The notes: generated from the letters alone by a model not told the origin. A DNA stretch of 64,000 bases from Xanthomonas sp. GPE 39 (GCF_000963005.1 NZ_JZHZ01000007.1:3355456-3419455), one strand, 5' to 3'; numbered from the stretch's first letter, positions 12,359-22,399 are shown. Made by a program: numbers and translations.

Positions 12359-13402
12359 TCAGGCAGCCGAGACCAATGCGTGCCAGTACAGACTGTTACC
12401 GCCCTGGCGCTTGGCTTCGTAAAGCGCCGCATCGGCGTTGGCATACCAATCGTTCCAGTCCGAATACGGATCCACCTGACTGATGCCGATGCTGACCGGA
12501 CAAATATGCGGCACCGCATGCGGTACAGCGAGCAGATTCTGCACGGTGGCGATCACGAACTCGCCGATGCGGCACAGGTCTTCGACAGTAGCATTGGCCA
12601 CCAGCAAGCAAAACTCGTCGTCGCCGAGACGGCAGGCGATGTCGTCCTGCCCAGTCACCGAGCGCAGGATATTGGCGACATTCCACAACACGCGGTCGCC
12701 GACGCCATGGCCGTGGACGGTGTTGATTTCCTTGAAGCCATCGCAATTGATCAGCAACAGGCCCGGGCCGGGCGATCGGCTGTCGCGGCAGCATTCCTGC
12801 ATGCGTAGGATCAGCCCACGGCGGTTGTACAGCCCCGTCAGTTCGTCGATACGTACCAGCTCTTCGGACTGATTGAGTTGATACGTGGTGGTGCACACGT
12901 TATCCAGCGCGGCTTCCAATTCATCGTTGCGTCGGCGTAATTGGCGTATCAGCATTTGCTCGTTCGTCACCACGTCCATGATGGTGCGGCGGAGAAAATA
13001 GGCAACGATGACCGGGTCGCGCTCCACCAGAAGCTGGAAGTCCTCGTGATCCAACTCCACCAGAACGCCATCGCTGACGGCAATGGCATCGGCGCTGCGC
13101 ATATGGCTACCGATCAGCATGCCCAATTCACCGAAGAACTCGCCATGCCCCAGGTGCTTGACCAGCAGATCTTCACCGAAATCCAGGTCGATCACGCCAC
13201 TGCTGATGACGAACATGCTACGGCCACCATCGCCGCGCCGGAACAACACCTCACCAGCACGAACCGCGCGCGACCGTCCGAACTCGGAAAACAAATGCAG
13301 TTCGGCCACCGTCAATATCGCCGGCCCTTTCGCCGTTGAGACGACCGCAGCCACCTTCGGCATCATGCTGCGTATATTTGTTGCAGTGCTGGCGCAATTC
13401 AT
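12359..13402 (-). CDS. Cyclic-nucleotide-binding domain plus GGDEF domain protein
   Basis: This is a two-domain cytoplasmic signalling protein with no membrane segment. Residues ~31-140 match a cyclic-nucleotide-binding (Crp-type cNMP) fold, including GEVLFRRGDGGRSMFVISSG and GEFFGELGML. Residues ~180-340 form a GGDEF diguanylate-cyclase-type domain beginning DELTGLYNRRGL. The signature is RLGDDEF (residues 258-264), so the second Gly of GGDEF is Asp, and I see no RxxD inhibitory site before it. Catalytic activity is therefore doubtful, and it may be a receptor or a weak cyclase. I chose the ATG at 13402 because GAGGGG lies just upstream; the frame reaches 13468 and further ATGs lie at 13366/13363. 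Confidence 0.85.
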   Translation of the reverse strand: MNCASTATNIRSMMPKVAAVVSTAKGPAILTVAELHLFSEFGRSRAVRAGEVLFRRGDGGRSMFVISSGVIDLDFGEDLLVKHLGHGEFFGELGMLIGSHMRSADAIAVSDGVLVELDHEDFQLLVERDPVIVAYFLRRTIMDVVTNEQMLIRQLRRRNDELEAALDNVCTTTYQLNQSEELVRIDELTGLYNRRGLILRMQECCRDSRSPGPGLLLINCDGFKEINTVHGHGVGDRVLWNVANILRSVTGQDDIACRLGDDEFCLLVANATVEDLCRIGEFVIATVQNLLAVPHAVPHICPVSIGISQVDPYSDWNDWYANADAALYEAKRQGGNSLYWHALVSAA

Positions 13403-13768
13403 CCTGCCCCTCATTTTTGTGTCGCTGGCCTTAATATGGTCAGCATAGCACCGGCCTACCGCGCTCACGACGATGTCACAGACGATCTCCAGGCGGAGAA
13501 AGCGCAGGAAGACAGGCTAAAAATGCCTTTTCCTGTGCCCATCTCGAATGTCGTAGACAGATTTACACCAGCATGGCTCTCTTCCTGCATGAGGGACAGG
13601 ACGCCGCATACTATCGCGCAGCTCCGGCCTGCCTATGTCGCCATGGAACGCGTGGTCGCATTTTGTCCACGGCCGACGACCGCGCATGGATCGGATCGCG
13701 GCTAGTATTGCAGTGAATCGCTGCACATCGGATACATCGCAACCACCATCAGACCCGCAGGGGACGAC
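13403..13768. other. Intergenic region upstream of cas1
   Basis: About 365 nt separate the divergent GGDEF gene and cas1. I found no gene. The cas1 start has a good ribosome-binding site (AGGGGA, 5-6 nt before ATG). A CTAGTAT stretch near 13702 is a possible -10 element for the cas operon, but no matching -35 box is evident. Confidence 0.3.
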
Positions 13769-14755
13769 ATGGACGATCTATCGCCTTCGGATCTGAAAAC
13801 GATCCTGCATTCCAAACGCGCCAACCTGTACTACCTGCAACACTGCCGGGTACTGGTGAATGGCGGCAGAGTCGAGTATGTCACCGACGCAGGCAAACGC
13901 TCGCTGTACTGGAACATCCCGATCGCCAACACAACAACACTGTTGCTCGGAACCGGCACATCGATCACCCAAGCGGCCATGCGCGAACTCGCCAAGGCCG
14001 GGGTGCTGGTGGGCTTCTGCGGCGGTGGCGGCACGCCCTTGTTCTCCGCCAACGAGATGGATGTCGAGATCGCTTGGTTCTCCCCGCAAAGCGAGTACCG
14101 CCCGACCGAGTACCTGCAGGCATGGGTCGGGTTCTGGTTCGATGACGACCTGCGCCTGAGCGCCGCCAAAGCCTTCCAGCTCGCACGTGCGCGCCGCATC
14201 GGCGCGCAATGGCAACAGCGCGCACTGCACGATGGCGGATTCGCGCCGGACCTGGCGCGGTTGCAGACATTGCTCGAACGCACAGCCAGCGCCATCGCAC
14301 TGGCACAGGACAACACCGCCCTGCTCACCGAGGAGGCACGGCTGACCAAGGCACTGTTCAAACTGGCGGTGGACACCGTGGGGTACGGCGACTTCACCCG
14401 TGCCAAGCGCGGGACGGGCAGCGACGCGGCCAACCGCTTCCTCGATCACGGCAACTACCTGGCCTACGGGCTGGCGGCAAGCGCGACCTGGGTGCTGGGT
14501 CTGCCGCACGGCCTTGCTGTGCTGCATGGCAAGACGCGGCGTGGAGGACTGGTGTTCGATGCCGCCGATCTGGTCAAGGATGCCAGCATCCTGCCGCAAG
14601 CCTTCCTATCCGCCATGCGCGGCGACGACGAGCAAACCTTCCGGCAGAACTGCATCGAAGCGCTCGCGCGCAGCGAGTCATTGGATTTCATGATCGACAC
14701 GCTCAAGGACGTGGCACTGGCGACCCAGGCACTGCAACGCGAGCAACCGCGATGA
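13769..14755 (+). CDS. cas1: CRISPR-associated integrase Cas1 (type I-F)
   Basis: This spacer-integration endonuclease has 328 residues, the usual I-F length. The N-terminal beta-rich domain includes SITQAAMRELAKAGVLVGFCGGGGTPL. The helical catalytic domain has Glu188/189 in LLTEEARLTK, His253 in VLHGKTRRGG and Asp264/267 in FDAADLVKD, matching the E-H-D metal site of the Pseudomonas aeruginosa enzyme. AGGGGA precedes the ATG. Its stop overlaps the ATG of cas3 (ATGA), so the two are translationally coupled. With the Cas2 domain fused to Cas3 it forms the I-F Cas1:Cas2-3 adaptation complex. Confidence 0.98.
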   Translation: MDDLSPSDLKTILHSKRANLYYLQHCRVLVNGGRVEYVTDAGKRSLYWNIPIANTTTLLLGTGTSITQAAMRELAKAGVLVGFCGGGGTPLFSANEMDVEIAWFSPQSEYRPTEYLQAWVGFWFDDDLRLSAAKAFQLARARRIGAQWQQRALHDGGFAPDLARLQTLLERTASAIALAQDNTALLTEEARLTKALFKLAVDTVGYGDFTRAKRGTGSDAANRFLDHGNYLAYGLAASATWVLGLPHGLAVLHGKTRRGGLVFDAADLVKDASILPQAFLSAMRGDDEQTFRQNCIEALARSESLDFMIDTLKDVALATQALQREQPR

Positions 14756-17700
14756 ATATCCTGCTGGTCTCCCAATGCGACAAGCGTGCACTGAAAGAAA
14801 GCCGGCGCATATTGGACCAATTCGCCGAACGGCGCGGCGATCGCACCTGGCAAACGCCGATCACCCGCGCCGGCCTGGACACCTTGCGCAAACTGCTGCG
14901 CCGCACCGCACGCAAGAACACCGCCGTGGCCTGTCATTGGATTCGCGGCCTGGACCACAGCGAGTTGCTGTGGGTGGTCGGCGACGCCAGCCGATTCAAC
15001 GCACAGGGCGCCGTACCCACCAACAGCACCGCGCGCGATGTCTTGCGCCGCGAAGACGAAAACGACTGGCATTGCGCCGAAGACATTCGCCTGCTGGCGC
15101 AATTGGCCGCGTTGCTGCACGACCTCGGCAAAGCCAGCCTTGCGTTCCAGGCGCGCCTGCGCGGCGAGTTGAAAGAACGCAACCTCTACCGCCACGAATG
15201 GGTGTCTTTGCGCCTGTTCCAAGCCTTCGTCGGCGAGGATGACGATGCCGGCTGGTTGCAACGGCTGGCCGATCCCGAACACGATCATACGCCGTGCTGG
15301 ACAGCCGAAGGACGCTACCGCCGCGACGGCCTGGATGCCGAGCCCGGAGCTCCCTTCCGCACCCTGCCGCCGCTGGCCGCCGCCGTCGCCTGGCTGATCC
15401 TGACCCATCACCGCCTGCCGCTGGCGCCGTTCAAGACAGACGGCAGGCAAGACTGGCTGGGCCGGCGCGTGCAACACACCATATCGACCTGGATGGAACT
15501 GCCGCTGTCTCTGGTCGAGCACGATTGGAACGAGATCCGCGTGCAAGCGGAACCTGCCAGGATCGCCGCGTACTGGACGCTCGCCGGCCCATTGCCGGTC
15601 GCAACGCCAGCCTGGCGCGCACAGGCGGCGCGGCTGGCCAAACGCCTGGATACGCTGCGCCTGCGCAGACCCGAAGGCTGGCTCGACAATCCCTACGTCA
15701 TGCACCTGGCGCGGCTCAGCCTGATGCTGGCCGACCATAGCTATTCGCGTCTGGGCCTGGACCGCAACGACCAACCCGTCGCCGAGCGCACGCGGCATGT
15801 GCAGCAACACGCCACGCTTGCCGCCAACACCACCTGCAACCGTGCCGGCAAGATCGTCCGCAATCAGTCACTGGAGGAACACCTCCTCGGCGTCGCCCAC
15901 ACTGCGGGATTGGTCGCACATGCGCTGCCCGGCTTCGAGCGGTTTCTGCCGCGACTGGCGCAGCATCGCGGCCTGCGCAAGCGCAGCGCCGACTCGCACT
16001 TCGCCTGGCAGAACAAGGCCGCCGACGCGGCCACGGCGTTGCGCGAGTCCGCCTGCGAGCACGGCGCCTTCATCGTCAACATGGCCTCCACCGGCTGCGG
16101 CAAGACCCTGGGCAACGCGCGCATCCTCTACGCACTGGCGGACCCGCAACTGGGCCTGCGCCTGACCTATGCGCTCGGCCTGCGCACCCTCACCCGACAA
16201 ACCGGCGACAGCTATCGGCGCGATCTGCACCTCAACGACGACACGCTCGCCATGCTCGTCGGCGGCTCCGCCAGCCGTCCCCTTTTCGATCACCACAAAC
16301 GGGAAGCCGCCGCCAGCGGCTCGGCCTCGATACAAGCGCTGATCGAGGAAGACAGCCACGTCCTCTACGACGGCGCGGAAACCGAACATCCGTTGTTGTC
16401 GCGCGCACTGCACGATTCGCAAATGCGCAAACTGCTATCGGCACCGATGCTGGTCTGCACCGTCGACCACATGGTGCCGGCCACCGAATCGCTGCGTGCC
16501 GGCCGCCAGATCGCGCCGATGCTGCGGCTGATGAGCGCCGACCTGATCCTCGACGAACTCGACGACTACGACATCGACGACCTGCCCGCGCTGACGCGGC
16601 TGGTGCACTGGGCCGGCCTGCTCGGGACCCGTGTGCTGTTGTCCTCCGCAACGCTGCCACCGGCCTTGGTCGAAGGCATGTTCGCCGCCTATCGCACCGG
16701 GCGCGCGCACTATCGGCGCAATCGCGGTGTCGATGGCGGGCGCGCCGATGCGCTGATCGAGATCCCTTGTCTGTGGACCGACGAGTTCGATGCGCATACC
16801 GCGCATTGCGTCGATACCGAGGCATTCGCCGCCCAGCATGCGCAATTTGTCGCAAAGCGTGCGACCAAATTGCGCACGACCGCGCCACTGCGACGCGGCG
16901 AACTGGTTCCATTGCAGATCCAGGCGCGGCAACCGGAGCAGATCCATGCCGCGTTCGCGCAACATCTGCGCGAGGCGATCCAGCGCCTGCACGGCGCGCA
17001 CGCGCAAACCGACCCGGTCAGCGGCAAGCGGGTCAGCTTCGGCCTGGTGCGCATGGCCAATATCGGACCGCTGATCGACGTGGCGCAGGCACTGTACCGA
17101 CTCGGCGCACCCTCCGGCCTGCGCATCCACCTGTGCGTCTACCACGCGTGCTTTCCCCTGTTGGTGCGCTCGGCAATCGAACACCTGCTCGATGCGGCGT
17201 TCGACCGCCGCCAGGCCGATGCGGTGTATCGCTTGCCCAGCGTGCGCGCCGCGCTCGATGCACATCCGGAACCGGACCATGTGTTCGTGGTCCTGGCTTC
17301 GCCAGTATGCGAAGTCGGACGGGACTGGGACGCAGATTGGGCCATCGCCGAACCCTCTTCGCTGCGCTCGCTCATCCAGTTGGGCGGTCGCGTGCAACGC
17401 CACCGACGCACGCCTGGCACCGCCGCCAACCTCCTGATCTTCGATACCAACCTGCTGCATTTCCACAAACTCGACCAGGACGCACCGGCCTATGTGCAAC
17501 CGGGATTCGAGCAGAACGATACCGACGGCACGCGTGCTGGACGTTTCCGCCTACAGACCCATCGCCTCGGCAAACTCCTGCGCGAGGACGAGTACCGTGT
17601 CCTCACCGCCCTTCCCCGGATCCAACCGCCGGAGCCCCCCTGGCATCCTCAAGAGCGCCTGTGCGATCTGGAACATGCACGGCTGAGTGAGGCCATGCTG

Positions 17701-18168
17701 CCCAAATCGCGCGAGGCCGCTGCGCCGTCACGACGCAGCGCTCCATCGTTCTCCCTGGATGCGGCATGTGCCTGGCAATACCCGCACGCCATGCTGACCG
17801 GCGTGCTGCCGCAGCAACAGCCGTTCCGTCACGACACCACACCGACAGACACCCTGGTGTTTCTAACGGACGACGACGAGGAACGCGTGGTGCTGCATCG
17901 CATCGAAGCCGGCGATCGCCATCGTAGCGACACGCTCTACACCATCGTAGAGCGCAGCGCATGCGCGCCGCTCGCACTCGAACCTAGCCCAGGCATCGCG
18001 CCCTGGGGCGAATTCGACCTGATGACGCTACTCACCGAGCAGGCCGAACAGCTCGGCTTGTCGTTGCAGGACTGTGCCAAGCGGCTGGCGACGGTGAACG
18101 TGCCGAATGGCAAGGACGGGAAGAAGTGGGGATATCACCCGTTACTAGGATTCAAATCCCCGAATTAA
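14752..18168 (+). CDS. cas3: Cas2-3 fusion nuclease-helicase (type I-F Cas3)
   Basis: This 1138-residue protein combines adaptation and interference functions. The first ~95 residues (MNILLVSQCDKRA...) are the Cas2-like domain characteristic of I-F systems. An HD nuclease follows with LLHDLGKAS (H123, D124). The SF2 helicase has Walker A STGCGKT (446-452), a DELDDYD DExD box (601-607), motif III SATLPP (632-637) and motif VI QLGGRVQRHRR (876-886). The frame runs far upstream through cas1, but the ATG at 14752 overlaps the cas1 stop and begins the Cas2 fold. In this class Cas3 is recruited to Csy-bound DNA and degrades it, while the Cas2 part scaffolds Cas1. All key motifs look intact. Confidence 0.98.
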   Translation: MNILLVSQCDKRALKESRRILDQFAERRGDRTWQTPITRAGLDTLRKLLRRTARKNTAVACHWIRGLDHSELLWVVGDASRFNAQGAVPTNSTARDVLRREDENDWHCAEDIRLLAQLAALLHDLGKASLAFQARLRGELKERNLYRHEWVSLRLFQAFVGEDDDAGWLQRLADPEHDHTPCWTAEGRYRRDGLDAEPGAPFRTLPPLAAAVAWLILTHHRLPLAPFKTDGRQDWLGRRVQHTISTWMELPLSLVEHDWNEIRVQAEPARIAAYWTLAGPLPVATPAWRAQAARLAKRLDTLRLRRPEGWLDNPYVMHLARLSLMLADHSYSRLGLDRNDQPVAERTRHVQQHATLAANTTCNRAGKIVRNQSLEEHLLGVAHTAGLVAHALPGFERFLPRLAQHRGLRKRSADSHFAWQNKAADAATALRESACEHGAFIVNMASTGCGKTLGNARILYALADPQLGLRLTYALGLRTLTRQTGDSYRRDLHLNDDTLAMLVGGSASRPLFDHHKREAAASGSASIQALIEEDSHVLYDGAETEHPLLSRALHDSQMRKLLSAPMLVCTVDHMVPATESLRAGRQIAPMLRLMSADLILDELDDYDIDDLPALTRLVHWAGLLGTRVLLSSATLPPALVEGMFAAYRTGRAHYRRNRGVDGGRADALIEIPCLWTDEFDAHTAHCVDTEAFAAQHAQFVAKRATKLRTTAPLRRGELVPLQIQARQPEQIHAAFAQHLREAIQRLHGAHAQTDPVSGKRVSFGLVRMANIGPLIDVAQALYRLGAPSGLRIHLCVYHACFPLLVRSAIEHLLDAAFDRRQADAVYRLPSVRAALDAHPEPDHVFVVLASPVCEVGRDWDADWAIAEPSSLRSLIQLGGRVQRHRRTPGTAANLLIFDTNLLHFHKLDQDAPAYVQPGFEQNDTDGTRAGRFRLQTHRLGKLLREDEYRVLTALPRIQPPEPPWHPQERLCDLEHARLSEAMLPKSREAAAPSRRSAPSFSLDAACAWQYPHAMLTGVLPQQQPFRHDTTPTDTLVFLTDDDEERVVLHRIEAGDRHRSDTLYTIVERSACAPLALEPSPGIAPWGEFDLMTLLTEQAEQLGLSLQDCAKRLATVNVPNGKDGKKWGYHPLLGFKSPN

Positions 18169-18270
18169 TTTTTTGTCTCTTACCAATTCCTCCAAACATA
18201 GTAGAAGTTATAAAAGCATGTTGTCGTCACCAAGTTGCAGCCATCCCCAAAGCCAACGAAAGGATTCCAC
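18169..18270 (+). promoter_or_regulatory. AT-rich gap, possible internal promoter for csy genes
   Basis: About 100 nt, clearly more AT-rich than the surroundings, separate cas3 from csy1, while other cas genes overlap or nearly touch. It contains a TTATAAAAG stretch near 18209 and a good ribosome-binding site (AAGGA) 6 nt before csy1. I infer a separate csy promoter, but no clean -35/-10 pair is visible. Confidence 0.35.
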
Positions 18271-19638
18271 ATGACAGAAGACCCGCAACATCTCACCCGC
18301 TCCGAACGCTTCCGCTCGGCCATCGCCGCGTTCATCGACGCGCGGCGCGAGGCCAAGCTGAAGAGCAATGAGGGCGATAGCGACACAGACGCCAAGTACG
18401 ACTACGCCACCTGGCTGTCGGACGCGGCCCGCCGAGTCGGCCAGATCCAGGCCGTGACCCATGTACTCAAGGCCACCCACCCCGACGCGCGCGGCAGCAG
18501 CCTGCACATCGCTCCCGCCCGCTTGCAAACACACGCGGAAGTCGGCACGCACACGCTCGGCGCGGACTATGCCGAGGACGTGGTCGGCAACGCCGCAGCG
18601 CTGGACGTGTTCAAACTGCTCAAACTCGAAGTCGACGGTCGGCGCCTGCTCGACTGGATGCAGGAAGACGACGCGGATCTGCGTGCGGCACTGCATGAAA
18701 ATGCCAAGGTCGCCTCGGACTGGATCGGGGCATTCTGCAATCTGGTCCGTCACGATGCCCAACCCAGCTCGCACCAGGCCGCCAAGCAAGTGTACTGGTT
18801 GGTCGGCGACGAGCCGAAAGACGATACCCACTACCACCTGCTGCAACCGCTGTTTTCCAGCAGCTTGGCGCACGCGGTGCATGCGGATATTCAGGACGCG
18901 CGTTTCGGGGAAACCAACAAACAAGCGCGCCAGGCTTACCGCGAAAAAGATCCATTCGACGGTACCTACCGCGACTACCGCAATCTGGTTGCACGCAAAC
19001 TCGGCGGCACCAAGCCGCAGAACATCAGCCAACTCAATAGCGAGCGCGGCGGCATCAACTACCTGCTGGCCTCGCTACCACCACATTGGACGCAAGAAGA
19101 GCGTCCTCGCAGTTTGCTCAAGCTGGACTCGGCGCTGGATCGCTTCTACCGGTTCGAAGGTGTGCGACACCTCCTCAAGACACTGAGCGATTTCCTGCTG
19201 AGTAATCCGCCGCAGAACCAAGACACACGAGAACGACGCGAAGCAATCGAGCAAGCACTTGGTCTGCACTTGAGCTACTTCGCCAGCACCATCCACGCCC
19301 GCTTCGAGCCTGGCTGGACCCGCGATCCAGACTGCCAACTCCCCACATGCGAACAATTGTGGTTGGACCCCGAGCGCACCGCCCTGGCCGACCGCGAAGA
19401 CGCCGAACATCCCGAATGGACGCAGCAAGATCGCGCCTTCAAAGCCGCCTACGATTTCGGCGACTGGCCGGACGAGGTCGCAGGATCCTTCGCCACCTGG
19501 GTCAATGACCGACTACGCGCCGCCGGAATCGTCGGCCTCGGCGACGACCAATACCGGCATTGGGCCAAGCAAGCCATCGTCGATGCCGCCTGGCCAGTCC
19601 CGATGCGACGGCGTGCTCCGGCCGGAGGTGCGGCATGA
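18271..19638 (+). CDS. csy1: Csy1 / Cas8f, large subunit of the type I-F Cascade
   Basis: This subunit of the Csy surveillance complex has 455 residues and binds the crRNA 5' handle and PAM-side DNA with Csy2. Family hallmarks seen are RFRSAIAAFIDARREAKL at the N-terminus, NISQLNSERGGINYLLASLPP in the middle, and RFEPGWTRDPDCQLPTCEQLWLDP near residue 360. Length is close to the Pseudomonas protein (about 434). The frame extends upstream to 18235, but the ATG at 18271 has AAGGA 6 nt before it. Its stop overlaps the csy2 start. Confidence 0.97.
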   Translation: MTEDPQHLTRSERFRSAIAAFIDARREAKLKSNEGDSDTDAKYDYATWLSDAARRVGQIQAVTHVLKATHPDARGSSLHIAPARLQTHAEVGTHTLGADYAEDVVGNAAALDVFKLLKLEVDGRRLLDWMQEDDADLRAALHENAKVASDWIGAFCNLVRHDAQPSSHQAAKQVYWLVGDEPKDDTHYHLLQPLFSSSLAHAVHADIQDARFGETNKQARQAYREKDPFDGTYRDYRNLVARKLGGTKPQNISQLNSERGGINYLLASLPPHWTQEERPRSLLKLDSALDRFYRFEGVRHLLKTLSDFLLSNPPQNQDTRERREAIEQALGLHLSYFASTIHARFEPGWTRDPDCQLPTCEQLWLDPERTALADREDAEHPEWTQQDRAFKAAYDFGDWPDEVAGSFATWVNDRLRAAGIVGLGDDQYRHWAKQAIVDAAWPVPMRRRAPAGGAA

Positions 19639-20618
19639 ACAATTGCCCGACCTTCGACCACTTGCTGGTGGTGCCACACTTGCGCGTGCAGAACGCCAAT
19701 GCCGTTTCCAGCCCGCTCACCCACGGCTTCCCCTCGATGACCGCGTTCCTGGGCCTGATGTGGGCGCTGGAACGCAAGACCATCGACGCCGGGCTGGATC
19801 TGGCCTTCAACGCGGTCGGCGTGGTCTGCCACGACCATCAGGAACAGGTCACCGAAGGCGGCTTCGTCAAGAGTTTCCGCCTGACCCGCAATCCGGTGAA
19901 CAAAGATGGTGGAACCGCCGCCATTGTCGAGGAAGGCCGCATCCACCTGGAACTGAGCCTGGTATTCGCGGTGCACAGCAAACGCTGGCTGGCCGATCCG
20001 TCCACCCACGCCGCGGATCTGGCCGTGGTGACCGACCTGCTGGCCGGCATGCGCGTCGCCGGGGGCAGCGTGCTACCGCCGCCGCACCCCCAGCGTCCAC
20101 GCTATCAAGCGCAGGTCATCGCCTGCACTGGCACGCCGTCCGACCAACAGGCGCTGTTCCGCAAACTGCGGCTGCGGCTGTTGCCCGGCTTCGCCCTGGT
20201 GGCACGCGACGATCTGCTCGACACGCGGTTGGCCGAACTGCAAACGCACACGCCCGAGGCCACCGCTTTGCACGCCTGGCTTTCGCTGTCGCGCATCAAC
20301 TGGCGTCACGTGCCGGATGCGGCGGCGGGCAAGGGCGAGTGGCAACACGATCGCGCCGGCCGCGGCTGGATCGTGCCCATCCCGGTGGGCTACGGCGCAC
20401 TCGGAGCCGTGCACGAGCCCGGCAGCGTCGCCAACGCGCGCGATGCCAACACCCCGTTCCGCTTCGTCGAGAGCCTGTACTCGGTCGGCGAATGGATCAG
20501 CCCGCACCGCCTGCAATCACTGCACCACCTGCTCTGGTACGCCGACAGCCAACCCGCTGCCGACCTGTACCGCTGCCGTAACGATTATCGCCCAGCTACC
20601 ACCCACAACTTCGATTGA
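19635..20618 (+). CDS. csy2: Csy2 / Cas5f, type I-F Cascade subunit
   Basis: This 327-residue protein matches the length of the Pseudomonas Csy2. The N-terminus ([32 protein letters not shown]) and the C-terminal [19 protein letters not shown] are characteristic. In the Csy complex it forms the tail heterodimer with Csy1 at the crRNA 5' handle. The ATG at 19635 overlaps the csy1 stop (ATGA), giving translational coupling. Confidence 0.97.
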   Translation: MNNCPTFDHLLVVPHLRVQNANAVSSPLTHGFPSMTAFLGLMWALERKTIDAGLDLAFNAVGVVCHDHQEQVTEGGFVKSFRLTRNPVNKDGGTAAIVEEGRIHLELSLVFAVHSKRWLADPSTHAADLAVVTDLLAGMRVAGGSVLPPPHPQRPRYQAQVIACTGTPSDQQALFRKLRLRLLPGFALVARDDLLDTRLAELQTHTPEATALHAWLSLSRINWRHVPDAAAGKGEWQHDRAGRGWIVPIPVGYGALGAVHEPGSVANARDANTPFRFVESLYSVGEWISPHRLQSLHHLLWYADSQPAADLYRCRNDYRPATTHNFD

Positions 20619-20644
20619 CCACACGCACGACAAGGAATTCCATC

Positions 20645-21694
20645 ATGGCTCACGATACCCTCAAGACCGCATCCGTCCTCGCCTTCGAGCGCAAACTCGA
20701 TCCGTCCGACGCGTTGTTCTTCTCCGGCAGTTGGTCCACACGCAAGGCTGCACACGATTGGCCGCCGGTGCGCATCCGCGAAAAATCGGTGCGCGGCACC
20801 ATTTCCAATCGGCTCAAGGACAAGAGCAAGGAACAATCCGACCCCGCCAAACTCGACGCGGCCATCCAGAACCCCAACCTGCAGACCGTGGATGTCGCCG
20901 CGCTCCCGCTGGAGGCGGACACGCTGAAAGTGCAGTTCACCCTGCGCGTGCTTGGCGGCACGGGCGAACCTTCCGCCTGCAACGCGACCGACTATCGCAA
21001 CAAACTCCGCGCCACTGTCGGCGGCTACCTCCAGCAGCATGGCTTCGGCGAACTGGCACGGCGTTATGCGGCCAATCTCGCCAATGGCCGCTTCCTCTGG
21101 CGCAACCGCATCGGTGCAGAACAGGTGGAAGTGCATGTCGCCCACCTGCGCGACGGTAACCCAGCGACTCAGTGGACCTTCCAGGCGCTTGACCATGCGC
21201 TACGCACGCTGTCCGCACCCGACGACGCAGCCGAGAGCCTGAACGCCTTGGCCGCGACCATCGCCGACGGCCTGACCGGCAAGACACATGTGCTGCTGCA
21301 AGTCACCGCCTTCGTCCGCATCGGCGCGGGGCAGGAAGTATTCCCCTCGCAGGAATTGATCCTGGACCGCGGCCGCGGCGACAAAAGCAAGACGCTCTAC
21401 GCCGTCGGCGAAGGCGACAAAACCGTGGCAGCCATTCACTCGCAGAAGATCGGCAATGCACTGCGCACCATCGACACGTGGTACCCGGATGTGGAGGAAA
21501 ATGGCGCGATTGCCGTCGAACCCTATGGCTCGGTGACCACGCAAGGCAAAGCGTACCGGCAACCGAAGGACAAGCAGGACTTCTACAACCTGCTCGACGC
21601 CTGGGTCATCAAGGACAAAGTGCCGAGCGTGGACCAACAGCATTTTGTCATCGCCACGTTGATTCGCGGCGGCGTATTCGGCGAGTCGAACTGA
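20645..21694 (+). CDS. csy3: Csy3 / Cas7f, type I-F Cascade backbone
   Basis: This 349-residue protein forms the six-copy filament along the crRNA spacer. It starts with [25 protein letters not shown], a conserved Csy3 beginning, and contains [12 protein letters not shown]-like and [12 protein letters not shown] segments typical of the family. An AAGGAA box lies 7 nt before the ATG at 20645, which is preferred to the upstream in-frame ATG at 20615. It follows csy2 by 26 nt and is followed by csy4 after 9 nt. Confidence 0.97.
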   Translation: MAHDTLKTASVLAFERKLDPSDALFFSGSWSTRKAAHDWPPVRIREKSVRGTISNRLKDKSKEQSDPAKLDAAIQNPNLQTVDVAALPLEADTLKVQFTLRVLGGTGEPSACNATDYRNKLRATVGGYLQQHGFGELARRYAANLANGRFLWRNRIGAEQVEVHVAHLRDGNPATQWTFQALDHALRTLSAPDDAAESLNALAATIADGLTGKTHVLLQVTAFVRIGAGQEVFPSQELILDRGRGDKSKTLYAVGEGDKTVAAIHSQKIGNALRTIDTWYPDVEENGAIAVEPYGSVTTQGKAYRQPKDKQDFYNLLDAWVIKDKVPSVDQQHFVIATLIRGGVFGESN

Positions 21695-21703
21695 GGCGAA
21701 ACG

Positions 21704-22270
21704 ATGCAGCATTATCTCGATCTGCACCTTCGCCCCGACCCGGAGCTTGCGCCCTATCAATTGCTTGGCGCGCTGTACGCGCGCCTGCACCGAGCACTGG
21801 TGACATTGAACACCACCAGGGTCGGCGTGAGCTTCCCCGGCCATGACAACCGCGTACCGACGCTGGGGACGCACCTGCGGCTGCATGGTGACGCGCACAC
21901 CTTGCAGGAACTGATGGCAACCAATTGGCTGCATGGTATGGGCGACCATATGACCATCACAAACATCGGTGCCGTGCCACCGGATGCCGTGCACCGACAC
22001 GTAACGCGCGTACAGGCCAAGAGCAGCCCCGCCCGCCTGCGTCGGCGGGCCATGCGCCGACATGGCATCAGTGAGGATCTCGCCGTGCAACGCATTCCGG
22101 ATTCGGCGGCCGAACAGGTGCGACTTCCATTCGTCGTCCTGGGCAGCCGCAGCACCGGCCAAGCCGCGTTCCCGGTATTCGTCAAGCATGGCCCCGTACA
22201 GCATGACCCTGTCGCTGGCGACTTCAGCAGCTATGGACTCAGCCGGGGAGCGACCGTTCCCTGGTTCTGA
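21704..22270 (+). CDS. csy4: Csy4 / Cas6f, crRNA-processing endoribonuclease
   Basis: This 188-residue enzyme cleaves pre-crRNA after the repeat stem-loop and remains bound to the crRNA 3' end. Active-site residues align exactly with the Pseudomonas aeruginosa enzyme: His29 (LYARLHRAL), Ser148 (VVLGSRS), and Tyr177 one position from its Tyr176. An arginine-rich helix at residues 111-119 (RLRRRAMRR) matches the helix inserted in the RNA major groove. The repeats downstream carry the expected CTGCC/GGCAG stem. It is the last cas gene, 130 nt before the array. Confidence 0.98.
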   Translation: MQHYLDLHLRPDPELAPYQLLGALYARLHRALVTLNTTRVGVSFPGHDNRVPTLGTHLRLHGDAHTLQELMATNWLHGMGDHMTITNIGAVPPDAVHRHVTRVQAKSSPARLRRRAMRRHGISEDLAVQRIPDSAAEQVRLPFVVLGSRSTGQAAFPVFVKHGPVQHDPVAGDFSSYGLSRGATVPWF

Positions 22271-22315
22271 CCCTTTTTTCTTACGTCCAAACCCACCAAG
22301 GAAAAACAACCACTT

Positions 22316-22352
22316 AGCAGCCGCCCAAGAAAAAGGGGTCGGCTGCTTTTCT
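22316..22352 (+). terminator. Hairpin with T-rich tail between csy4 and the array
   Basis: Arms AGCAGCCG (22316-22323) and CGGCTGCT (22340-22347) form an 8-bp stem, followed by TTTCTTT. The 16-nt loop is A-rich. It fits a terminator for the cas operon, which would leave the array to its own promoter, or it may be a structural part of the leader. Confidence 0.6.
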
Positions 22353-22359
22353 TTACCCG

Positions 22360-22399
22360 TTTACCTTCCAGTTCAAAGACTTGGATAATAGGATGGCTA
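22360..22399 (+). promoter_or_regulatory. Candidate CRISPR leader promoter
   Basis: TTTACC (22360-22365), an 18-nt spacer and GATAAT (22384-22389) form a reasonable sigma-70 promoter. Transcription would start near 22396, just before the first repeat at 22400. The leader is thus the csy4-proximal side, consistent with the degenerate repeat at the far end. Predicted from sequence only. Confidence 0.5.

Noticed and set aside
14209-14751. Upstream extension of cas3 in the same frame through cas1
   Set aside because: The frame is open but composition is non-coding, and the Cas2 fold begins at the ATG overlapping the cas1 stop.
13769-18168. Apparent absence of cas2 as a defect
   Set aside because: In type I-F the Cas2 domain is the N-terminus of Cas3, and it is present here.
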